Positions 1-12,500 of a DNA stretch of 64,000 bases are shown in pieces (within the stretch, counting starts at the first letter, position 1; each line of letters begins with the position of its first letter). The DNA comes from Progne subis subis (lineage: Eukaryota; Chordata; Aves; Passeriformes; Hirundinidae). The notes below the pieces were generated by a model, which worked only from the letters and a program-made list of their open reading frames with translations, ran no database searches and was not told where the DNA came from. The translations under genes were made by a program, and so were the position numbers. The stretch lies in assembly GCA_022316685.1 (NCBI GenBank), contig JAKJHU010000030.1, positions 4,595,058-4,659,057 on the forward strand, in the 5' to 3' direction.

Positions 1-159
1 GATAAATGTTTCAACCTGTACATGCTACAGCATCTCTTTCAATGTAAACTGAAAGTAACTTGTGGGCTGCTTTTCCTCTGAAACTTTTTATCCCAATGGC
101 AAATTACGAGCCAAACAAAACACAATGCCTGTATGTGTTGCCGTTGTTAAAAAAATTAC

Positions 160-318
160 CTTTGCTTGTCCCTCCACCGCATGGTGCTCATCTGCCAGGA
201 ACAATGGCAGCCAGTGTTTTTCTAATCTCTTCTGGACGCATTGCTGAACTTCTAGCAGAACCGCTGCCGAAAGTTGATCATGGAGGCTTTGTCTTCTTCC
301 TCCACTTAAATGCATTAG
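160..318 (-). CDS. RGS22: RGS22 exon 19 (last exon in window)
   Basis: 53 codons, phase 0-0, acceptor GATTGCTTAG, donor GTAATT. It encodes [20 protein letters not shown], then [18 protein letters not shown], the C-terminal helices of this RGS domain. Human has MHLSGGWGKILHEQLDAPV and WLPLFLASEQFA. The following exons lie left of base 1. Confidence 0.94.
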
Positions 319-3300
319 CTAAGCAATCCAAATACAATAACACATGACATAAACTTCTGTGTATACCAAAAGTCCTTTATCTCTCCACATCCTTGATTTA
401 GCAAAGTATGAGCTTAACTGTAAGCAAAGCACTTAATGCATGCTTACCCAAGGCTCACATGTACTTTTCATAAAAGGGAACAGATTACATTTGTCCCTAC
501 CTATAATAGGATACAGACTCTGGCAAATAATACCCCAGCTTGACCAAGTAAATTGCCTAAGTATCAAGATATATCAGAGTACCAGAGCTTAGACTTGCTG
601 TCTGTGCCTTTAGTGACATACTAAAATAGAAAGCTGGGAAAAGTCACTGTGCCTGAAAGTCATTTTTACACTTTTTCTGAGCTGTCTTGTGCATGCTCTG
701 GCTGTGGCCTCAGATCACAGTTTAAGAGAGATGTTCTGTAAGAGATAGGGAGGAAAAGCCTGAGCAGGAAGGAAGGGACCTATACAACCAGAATAGAACC
801 CGATTTCTCGACAAAAATATAGGTAAGATTTGAGGACATAACTTGGGGAAAAGGTGGATCTAACCCACTTGTGGATTTTTATTTCAGTCACAGTCAGAGT
901 GATTGTTCTTTATGAATGGCTCTGTAACTGCTACCTTTTCTTGCTGTTTTCTGGTAGCTGGGCTGTTGGATCCAAAGAAGTACTTGAAGTTTAAGTACTT
1001 GGTTTTAATGTCTTTAGATTTTTCATCACATTTTTCTTTATCCTTGTGGAGTGTCTTTCTGAACTCTTCAATATCTAGCCAGCACATGAGATCCATGCTA
1101 CAAATTTAAACAAAATGTTATTTCAATATTGAGTTAATTTCATCAACATTCTAGGGAGTTATTAGTTTAACTGCAATCCACCAAAGTATTCAAGACCTAA
1201 ATACCAGGTCAGATTGGGCTGAAATTCTATGTCATTTTTTCTCTACTAGTACATCTACTGAGACCATGGCACTTGATGAATAGGCAGAGCAAACTTACAT
1301 TTTAGAGATCTCACTTAGGCTGCCATCTGGGGGTACCCTGAAAGGAGTAACCTCTTCAATATGCCACTGCTAAATCCAGCAGGGCCTGTGCAGAGCTCAC
1401 AGAGAGAATGAATAATGAAACAGATGAGAATTTGAATCAGTTCTGAGGCTGTGAGCCACTGAGAGACCAGTTGATGCCACCTGCTCTGCCTCCTTGTTAT
1501 ATTGCCTGAGAAAGGAGCAGGGATGACAGCTGGGAACATCAGCCCAAGAAATCCCTCGCTTCTTGCCCTGTGTGAAGTGCTAGAGTTTAAGTCAGTATGT
1601 AGTTAAGCAGATAAAAAACAATGGAAAAATTTGTTTCTAGGGCTTTTTGTGGGCTGTTTTCTCATAAATTACCAATTCTACTACTTATTTCATTAGTCAT
1701 AGTCAGTGACAAATCATTTCAATGATTCATTCTCAATATATACATTGTTCATAATATTTGAGTTTACACTATAAGTCTGTTTTCTATAGAATCATAGAAT
1801 GGTTTTGTTCTTCAAATCAGCCAACAGAATAAATGACATAGCTACAATTTCAGTTTCATTTATTTGACTGTTTTCTGACAGTATCTTAATAGTTGAAGTT
1901 CTATGAGGATTTTAGTGAGTACATTCACTGTATTTGCAGCAGGAAATATGAAACATTGAATTCAGACAAATCTGTTTCAGTTTTCCATTTGGTTAATAAC
2001 TGGCTTTTTCAAAACATTAATCTATGATTAAAACATTCAAAAGCATCTGACTGATTTAAGAACAGATGTTCTCTTTCAAAAGTCTTTTGAGACCCTTACA
2101 GAACCCTAAGTTCTGTTGAGACTGAAATTCTTTCATTTGCTAGTTCATCACAATGTGACTAAGTTCACCCAAATGCAAGTGATCCAAATTACTGTGGTTT
2201 ATGGAGTAACTCCTTGGCATTTACCTATGACAACTGACCAAATATGTGCATCTTTTTAAAAAGGTAAAATATATAATCTTCAAGTGTGCTAGATAAACCG
2301 TTTAGTGGTGGCTTATCCTGGCATACTGGATCAGGAGCACATCCATATTCAATTAGCCTGTTGAGACTAACAAGTGGTAACTCACTAACCCAAAGTAACA
2401 TAAATTGTCCTGCCATTGTGTGAATATAGCCTATATATTTAACAAAGTATTAATTAATGGAGCTTTGTTTAGTTTCTTACCAGAATTTTTGTGCAGGTAC
2501 TCAGCAGCCTGTCCTTCCTGAAACTTGGATCACTTACAACTGGATATTATCAGAACCATAGGTTTTGATGAAAAGGCAAATGACGTATTCATTGTTTTCT
2601 TTCTGAATTTTTCCAGACTGCATTAGTTCTAGGATCCCTTCAGCTTATAGTATCTTTAAGCACCTTTATTGTAGCGTGCCAGCTGGACTCCAGAGTAACT
2701 AGTCTGGACCCACCTCTAAAACACTTTCATCAGACTTTTTCAAATGTTTTTTCTTTATTATGAAGGTTTATAAAAAAAAGACAAAAAAACCCAAACCAAA
2801 CCAAACCAAAACAAACAAACAAACAAACAAACAAAAAAAAAACCAACAAAAAAACCCCACAAACCCAGCCCCATAAATTAAACATTTCTCCATCTGGCTC
2901 TACCACTTAAGATGGGACTCGTCTGTGATTAACAAAGAAGCAGGAAATACCAGAGGCAATTCAGCATACGTGTCCATGACCTGTTATCTGCTGATTCCTA
3001 CCACTTCCCCACTTAAAGAGGAACTCAAGACTAGTGGTCTCTGAACTGCAATGTGTGAAGGGGGTGTGCAAGGCCATTTGTTGAGGGGCAGGTAGAAAAT
3101 ACTGAAACTTTAGTAGCACATGTATATAATGTATAAAAAAATATTTATATATATATGTGTGCATATATATATACACACAGACTAGGGTTCCATTTTCAGA
3201 AAGTTTCTACTGATGAGATGCATGAGCAAAAAGTTTGGAGGCCACTGCTCCAGACAACTAACTCAGAAGTCACGTGACTATAGGAAGCTACACCATAAGA

Positions 3301-6300
3301 ATTTCTATCTGAACTCATTATCTGTAGTCCTTTTGTAGTCAATAATCTTAGGAATGATCCATCCAATGGATGGATGTTACCTTCAGAATTAGGAATATTG
3401 TGTCCAGAAGTGTATATTTCTCTCTCTGACTACAAAGGGAACTTATGTGATGATAAGCAGAAGTAATGACATTGAGTCTTGGCCAGAGGAATTTTGTGCC
3501 AGACACCTCTTTCTGGGCACTTTTGAAAAAGCTGACCAATATCCAATGTAGAGCTATAGCAGTGCTTGACTAGAAGTAACAGCCAATATGCAAAGTATCA
3601 ACTCATGGAAAGCCCAGTTAAAGGAAGGAAGTGGCAATTTAAAGACAAAAGAAAAAGTGTCATCTTCTGTTTAGATCTTATTACTAAAACAAAAGCTCAC
3701 TTTTTCAAAGACCCTGCCTAAGATTGTATCTGCTACAAGCTAGTACTTAATTCTGTTCAGCAAACACAAAACTGTGGTTGCTGTCCCACTGTGAGAATAA
3801 CATGACTGTTTTCTATTTGTACTTTTTTATAATAGCCAGCTTTAATTTTTAAAATGTACTAAATTGAATCTGTACTAAAAAAGAGAAAATTTTACTCATT
3901 ATAGGCTAATTGTTCTTCTCAGGGGTTTGCCACTAATCAAAGCAGAAACTGAAAGCAGAACTGTAATGTAAGTATGTTCTGACAGGAGACTTTTTACCCC
4001 AAACACGTTAAGACAATTCAGTTGTCTGAACAATGTGTCTGTGTGTTTCATAAATATGCAAAAAACATTTTTTAAAAGACTAAAATCTGTCAACATTTAG
4101 ATAGAATCATTAGCAAATATTTCTTCTGAACTTAGAAACAGGTGAAATAATAATAATAATGAAGAAACGTACCTAGCAGAATGGTTATTAAGAAAAGCCT
4201 GGAACTGTTCTAACTTCTCTTTGTCATGGATCAGGTCAGATAGATTAGGACCTGCCAATCCTTTGGGAGCTTGATGCAAGTGCTGATCTTCTTGGAGAGG
4301 CCCCGTGTCAGCAACAGTACTCTGGGGGGAGAAATTATTTGCTTGCATAACTGTTTTTTCACCTCTGTATTTTGCTCAGTCTAATAATCCTTGCATTAGA
4401 TAACCTACCTCTGTCAAATAGCTTTCTAATCACTGAGAAAATAAATTGAGTTAAGGCTCCAGCTCCTAGTAAGCTTTACTTTGATGTTTGCTTTAAACAT
4501 ATCGGTGTTTGCAGGTTCCATAATCAAATAATCCAATAAATACCTGTAATTCACTTGAAATGGAAGCATTTACTCAAGAGTAGGGGCCCAACATACATTC
4601 CACAGACTTTAGGTTTGATGTTGATGGAACTGACAGGAGACCTGCGTATCTAATTAACACAATGTCAATCAGTTCCCAAAATAAATGGTAGAAATCAGAC
4701 TATTTGCTTCTCCAAACTAGCATCTGGTCAGTCTTTCATTGCTGATACTCAAAGTGTGAACCCTCTCTGACAGCGAAAGGGTTTGTTTTTGTTAGTAGGT
4801 ACTTGTCTTACCTCATCCTTCTTGGAACTACTCACTTGATGCAAAGCCTGGAGCTCTCTAAAGTACACGGAGTCCAGCTGTTGAGTTTCTTCCACCAACT
4901 CCACCTAATAAAAATAATATCTTGTATCACCCCTACAGTACACATTATAGAAAGATGGAGAACTACATGGGCACTTTGCCAGTAATGAAACTGATGTTTA
5001 GAAGAGACAAGAAGCCACATTCTTGTGACAAACAATTCTATCAATAGCTCTGGTAGAACAAGCTTTTTCCATCTGTGTAGGATCAGATGCAGATTTCTAC
5101 AGAATACTACTAAATAACCTAACCATAACATTAAGCAAATAACTTTGATTCAAAAAGTTGCTGGATTCTAATGTGTACATAATATATTGTGTGCATTGTG
5201 CATATATTATATTGTGTATATTGGGTCAGACGTACCTGATTGCCTGTACCAGCAAATTGTATGTCAAACTGCCACTGAGAAACAGAAAAATGGTTCTTAA
5301 AACTAGGACTCTCAATGGGAAATGTCAAGAAGACAGAATGCTGCAGATTTGAAGAAACGGGAATTTAGGATGAGAAAGATGTTAAAATATCTAAACAATA
5401 AAGATGAAAGTTTTCTGACTTTCAGACTTGTCCCCTTTCTTAAATTATTAACTGTGTGTGATTTGAATTCATGAAGCTGGCATTTTTTAACTTAATTAGA
5501 AACTGTATGTAACTAGAGCAGTTCTTCATGTTATGTACAATCAATCAGTAACTGTGAAAGAGATATTGGTGAATCTCCTGGCAGACTAAACCATTTGAAT
5601 GCAGATTTTAGGATATTTAGAAAAATTGAGTCAATGCCTTGCACTGATCTGCATGCCCACCGCAAAGATTAGAAAGCTGTGATTATCTTATACAAGTGTT
5701 TATGTGACAGAGAGAGAAGAGAATGTTTAGATTAATATTCATGGTACTTCCATCTAAATGTGAACACCACACTAATCACTCTGTTATGTGAATGTCTTCA
5801 AGCCCAATGTAATTTTATTCCATTGTTATAAAGTGCTTTGGGCTATTCTTTCCCTTAAAAGAAAATATAGTTTAAAATTAATTAGTAAAATAATTCAGAA
5901 CATTTTTCATAAAGTTTAAAGATAAGGCAAATAGAGGCAGAATGAGAGTCAACAGTAAAAAGAAACTCTCCTGATTTCATGTTTCATTTAAAGAAAAAAC
6001 ATAGATATATATATATATATAGAACATGTCCCAAATAAACAATTTTGGACTCACCTAATTCTTGATAAAATATCTTGTTTCATTATGGGCCAAATATGTC
6101 CTGCTACAGAGCAGAACAAAGGGGAAGAGTAGAGCCAGGGACTGAACAAAATACAAAGCAGACGTTGTCTTTGTGCTTGGGAAGGAGTGTGCCTATCAGT
6201 CTGCACCTAGTACGAAGAGACTCTAGTGCCTCCTAGAACAGGTCGTTTTATGTCTATGTATTATAACTCTTCACAAACACTTGTATTGTGCAGTCAAAAG

Positions 6301-9300
6301 GATTTAGTTGAGGGGTTTTTTTGTGCTCAGATTAAGATCTCTGTGTTATTAGAGCACTGAGAAGTCAGCACGTAACTTCACTTGCAAAGTAACGCATCCC
6401 CCAAACTGAAAGGGGAATAGATTATCCTATGGTTAATTCAAGGAGATATAAACTGACATAAATATTAACTGAAAGGAAAAGTTTATCTTCAATTCTTACT
6501 TTTCACTAGAAGCAGTGAAAACAGAGAGCTCGAAAGCAGACTCCTTTTTATGCAAAAATGATGTACAAGAACTCTCGGCTGCGCTGATGACTTGACTCAG
6601 TGAGGACCAGCAATAGACACTAGACAATACTTATAGATAGTACACGCAGAAAATACACAGTTGCAAAAGACTAAAACTAGTCTGATAAAAAGTACATAAA
6701 ATTTCAGATTCATGAAAAGTATCAATCCATTCCAAGGTGCACTGCAGGTCATAAAGAATTATAGCTGAAATAGTTTAGAAAAAATAATTTATCTGAAAGG
6801 TTAGAAAAGACATTGAAAAGCAAAGAAAATATTTTACAGATGTCTTTGGATTACTATATTTCATTTCACTAAGTTTCTCAAAGTTTCAAAGTTTCTAAAG
6901 GATATTATGTTATCACAAGATGAGAGGGAAAGTCCCCTCGTGAATTAATTGCAAGGTAGAAAATCAAAACCAAAGAAATAAATAACTTTCATTATGGGGT
7001 GGAGTTCCTATTGGAGTCTCACAGGGACCTGCACTGAGGTTGTTTTTTAAACATTCAGAAATTATCTGGAAAAGGAGGTGAGTGAGGAGACAACAAAGTT
7101 TGCAAAATGATTCCACAGAGCAAAAAATTAAATTGACTGTGAAAAGCTGCAGGATAGCGGGACACTTTAGCATCTGCATGATAAAAGGCCAGCTGAATTC
7201 AATGATAATAAACATTAAGTCATTCCAGTGAGCTCCAAATTAAGGCTTTCCATTAGTAATTATTACTTGGGAAGAAAATCTTGGAATCATTGTAGATGGC
7301 TATTAGCTCACATTTTGCACATCCACTCAAAGTTCACCAGGAGTCAAAAGGAAATTAGAATGATAGGAATTATTAGGAATGGACAAAGAGCACAACAGAA
7401 AACATGGTTCTACCACTGGATAATCTTTAGTGCATCCAGACCTTGAGTATTGCTTGCATCTCGTTAAAATAATATAAAATAACACACACAGATGAGGCAA
7501 TAAGTGCAACAAAGGTATGGAACAACTTTTGTAGGAGGAGAGGTCAAAGTGTCTAGGATTCTTGAGTTTCAAGGAGATCTAATTGAAGTGGGATGTAACA
7601 GAAACTTGTAAAAGCATAACAACATTGAGAATACAACAAGATAACAATTGTTCACTTGCTCCTCATGACATACACAACTAGGGCAGCAGGTGAAATTACC
7701 AGGGAGGAATTTGCAAACGTAAATCAAGATATACGTTTTCTTCTCCTATTGCTTGACAAAACCATGAAACCCACTTCTGCATCGAGGCTGAAGATATATC
7801 ACTCGAGATACATTTTACAGAAACTCTTGGCGGGGGGAAACCTCATCAAAGACTATTAAAATCAAAACTGTGGATAGGATCTCTGTTCCATGAACTTCTT
7901 TGGTTGCAAAGTGCTGAATATGGTTGTATGTTTCTTTTCCGTCCTTATATACTCCATTCTTAAATGTTTAATACTGGCTACCACCTAACTGACTTAGAAG
8001 ACCATTCTCAACTTTGGTTCTAGGTATCTATTCATCTAGTTGTTCTTACATGCATGCATGATATAGAACCAAAAATACACTGTACTAAAAAATTTCTGCA
8101 AAAAGACTTCAAAATATCTTGCAGGGGTCAACATTAGCATGTTATTACAAGCTGACAGAAGTATCAGCAGTAAGTGATGATATTTCCTGTAAATTGGACA
8201 TGCTTCATCTAAGGGCATAGTGAAGAGAAACAGGAAAAAGAACTAACTTCCTGCCCTCTAACTCATGATTCCCCTCTGTAAGTTTCTTCTTCCATATCCA
8301 AGAGACAGATGCTAAAGACAAATTAGAATCAGAGATTAACAGAGTGTCCTGAGTTAGAAGGGACCTACAAGGATCATTGAGTCCAACTCCTGATCCTGCA
8401 CAGTATCATCCCCAAGAGTCACACCATGTGCCCGAGAGCATTGTCCAAGTACTTCTTGAACTCTGTCAGGCTTGGTGCTTGGCCTGGGGAGCCTGTTCCA
8501 GTGGCCAGCCACCCTCGGGGTGAAGGAACTTTTCCTAATATCCAACCTAAACCTCCTCTGACACACCTTAAGGCCATTGCCTTGGGTCCTGTCACTGGGC
8601 ACCACAGAGAAGAGATTGGTGCCTGGAGACCACCTCAGTCTCTTCCTCTCCAGGCTGAACAAGTGACCTCAAGCCTCGTAGGCTTCCCATCAAGGGCCTT
8701 CACATCTTCATAGCCCTCCTCTGGACACTTTCCAACAGCTCTCTATCTTTCTTGTATTGTGGCACCCTGAAGGAGCTTGACCTACAGTTAGCAAGTTGTA
8801 GGTAAGTTTACAAAGAACAGAGCCACGGCATCCACCACTGTCATCACCATTTCTTGTTGTCTTCTTATTTGTCAAAGGCAGTCAGGATTGCAGCCATCTC
8901 CTCTGACCTCTATGGCAATGTTCAATTCAAGCTTTCAGAACATTTTGGGATTAGAACTGAGTACACCTCTGAGCCACTTTTTTAGAGCAGCAATCTAAAA
9001 AGTGTTTGGGGCAAATACAGCTGAATCACCATATTACATTTCCTCTATGCTAAGCAGGAGCTGTACTTAAATTCTAAACACCAGAAATACCTATTGTCAC
9101 TGCACTGACACTCTAAAAAAACATCTTACTATGTGCTTATCACTAAAAATATAGAGGGCTTGTGGGCAATCCATCATAAAAAAATTACTCCTGATCAATG
9201 GTACGATTGCAGAAACAAGAAACTTTCTGAGTGCAAAGAGAAATTTTACCATAGCAAGATGTGTTCCTCCCCAGTTCACAGGCCAAGGAGTCTATGAAGC

Positions 9301-9450
9301 CCACACCTTCCTTTCAGATAAGAAGTCTGCTCTCCACAAGAAGCTCAGGCTATTTCCACATATCAGGATAGAAAGGATTAAGTAAAACATCTTGTAATAC
9401 TTCTCCCTTCCTGAGTATAAATACAACAGGGTTGCATATGAATGCTCTTG

Positions 9451-9500
<50 letters not shown>

Positions 9501-12500
9501 CCTGAAACAAGAATTTTTCATGGTGTCATCCAGATACTACCTTTCTGTAAGTGCATTTGTCTGCTTCCACCATCTTCATCCATGGTTCCAGCAGAATAGT
9601 GAGGATATGTTCTTCTGCTGGGTCAAAAAGATCTTCAAAAGCTGGGTCAATTTTGTGATAAATCATATTTTTCTTATTCTGATGAAGTCCAATGTCCATA
9701 TTGGCAGATGGAGCAATGTAAGTTGCATAAAGGAACTACAATAAAACAGAAGAAAACTGCATGTTAGCCACCATCCATTTCAATGGTTACAGACCCTTGA
9801 AGGAGAGAACTAATGCATGTTTGTCCCCCACTTCCCTACTGTTTGTTTGGAACTAGTTATTAGTCCAAAATTCAGTTATTGCAATAATGGGTCCCCTTGC
9901 CATTTTTACTCTTACTCGTTAAAATGGGTAATTAAATTTTTACTTGGATATATTTGGCTGATACTTAGATTCAGGTAACCACAATTACAGTACTCTTCCT
10001 GAAGTCACACTTGTTTTGCAGAATATGTGCCAATTAGTGAAGACATCTAACTTCTTCTAAGAGATGAAATTTGTCAATTTGAGGTTAAAATTAATGAAAA
10101 ATTATACTGTTTCATTCTGTGTGGAGGTTCTATTACATAGTTTTTTGAAAATGGTGATACTTATTATAGTACAGGATCCATGCAGGAGATAGCACTGCAC
10201 AGCTGAGGTCTAAGCCCTTACAAAAACAAGAAACACAACATGCTTCTTATTTGAAGCACAGAGTTTGCTTTCCACATGTGCAAGGAGCAGAAAACTGAAC
10301 CTAGAGAACCTAGAGAACCTAGAGAATATTTCCTTCACCCTAAGTTCATCCTTGAAGCACGGAGTAATGTTACTTATTTCAATTTTTTTTTAATACAGTC
10401 GCCTATGTAAATCTCTTGTTTTCTAAATGTTTTGTAAATTATGCTATGAAAATGAACATTGAAAACTCAGAGTAAAACACCTTTTTTCCAGGAATATCTT
10501 GAAAGAGGGTATTCCAGAATAGCTTGCTAAAGCTTCACTATTCTGACTTCAGCTTAGAACTCAGGTAAAAAAAGATGCTGCCAAAATATATTTCATATCC
10601 TTTTAAATATTTTATTTTCTTCATACTGTGAAAGTGTAACTATATTTCAAACATACAGTCAGGGACCAGATTAGTAGCACAAATCAGAATCTTTAGGATA
10701 GCATTGACAAGTCCATTTTCACTATTTATTACGACACAGGTTTGACAATGAAGAATTCAGGATTCTGATTATTCTCTTTTCCCTATGTTGCTAAAATCCA
10801 GCTGTAACTAGCAGATGTACAAAGCAATAGAAGAGAATAATATGTTTACTCTGTGCTCAAGCAGTAATAAAACACTGGTGTGCTTAGATTTCAAGCACAA
10901 GGGGAGAATGTTTGAGTAGATTAAATAACTATGTTTCTGTTTGTTTTAAATAAAATGATGATTTATTAGACTCTCTCTTTCAAACAGCACAGTGATAGAG
11001 TATATCCCCATTATTTTGGACCTTTACAATTTGAACCAAACCCTTTAGATTCTCCTGGTATTAGGTCACTGAAGAATATAGGGCTATGATGGCTGACATC
11101 CATACCCCAGTTAGCTCTTGTTGCGATTGCTGTATTTATTGTGTAGGCAGGATTCTACACTCCTTTCCACATTTCTAAATTTTCTTTGCAAACAAAGGTG
11201 GTCTATGCCTACTGTGCCTATTGTATCATATTGTGCATATTATCATGCAATAATGATGCACAAGTGCAAGGTGTAAGACATCCATAGGGAGAGTCTTACC
11301 TGAAAATAAGACCACATTTATCCTAAATTAAACCCTTCTCAGTAAATCCCTAAGTACATTTAAATTTAACAGCTTTAATTAAATTCACAGTGATTTCAAA
11401 TGTTGAAAGTTATTTTGAAGAGCCCTAACACAAGGAAAGTTTCAGTTAAATCATGTTAAGTCTGATCCAAAACATTTAATGTATAAAATTAGCCAAATTA
11501 GAAGAAACAAGTCCAATGTTATCAAGATGTGGTATCTTTAAAAATAGCATTTTTAAAAAGGGGTTAATAATTTCAGTTGTCATTAGGACTATGTTGTTCC
11601 ACCTGTTATGACTTACCACACAAGGGATATGTAAATTAACAAAAGCCTCAAAAAGAGGTACTCAATATTTCAGCACAAATTAACCTGGTTCCTTGAATGA
11701 GTGAACATTTGAGCATAGTTTTAAGAACAAAATAAAAACAAACACACCACTAGTTTCTTGGCTGAAATTACCTTCCCCTATGATTTTGAATGAAATAGGT
11801 TAACTTGAGTATATTTGCTATTCTTCTTTAGAGCTGGCAAAAAATATCAGCCTACCAAGTCAAAAATTTCCCAGAATAAGAAACGTTGACCAAAAGCCAT
11901 TGACTCACATGAACACTGTTGCATTCATATTGCTACAATAGGGATTGCCTTTGTAGCCTACTCTACCTATAGAGCTGTCCCCAGTTCTTTACAATTTCAC
12001 ATGCAAAACCAGAACATAGTAAAGACAGATATTTTTCTCCAGAACCAATAGTTAGGGCTGGTAATACACATGAAGCAAAAATTTAGAGGTGGTTAAGCTA
12101 CCTAGAGGAATGCAATTATCCAAACTCAAAGAACTGGACCCTCAGTGGTATAATCATTATGGCCTCTTCATTTGAAGGATGCACATGTATAGTGTCAGAG
12201 GATTTGGCATCTTTTTACTTGAATTCTCATAAGAATCTGTGGCGGTGTGAGAATTGTTTTATTAGGTTTTTATAAGAATCCTTATGTTATAGTTCATTTC
12301 ACTGTATCCCCAGTTCTGTAACCCGTTTGTGTTTTCTGTATAATAAGGTGTTTTGTGTCAGTCCTCCCACCCCTCACCTGACTTGGACCATCCTCTCTGT
12401 CCTCCACCCCCGCTCTGGGGCAGCCTTTCTATCACTTTGGAGTCCCTCCCAGATTGCGAAAACTCAGGGAGAGGGCTTCAGGCGATAGGTCCCCTGGGGG

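Larger units (their letters stand above)
319..4172. other. RGS22 introns around exon 18
   Basis: Apart from exon 18 and the simple repeats near 2.8 and 3.15 kb, this is AT-rich intron sequence. I see no further gene, RNA gene or recognisable mobile element. Confidence 0.6.
4905..9540. other. RGS22 intron (4.6 kb) between exons 15 and 16
   Basis: Contains the ancient CR1/L3-like remnant (about 6.98-7.85 kb), an antisense-oriented CR1 3' end (8.33-8.77 kb), a short (TA)n near 6.0 kb and the T47 run. Nothing else recognised. Confidence 0.6.

Noticed and set aside
8354..8713. Open frames of about 100 codons near 8.4-8.7 kb on both strands
   Set aside because: They lie within a CR1 3' end and are not independent genes.
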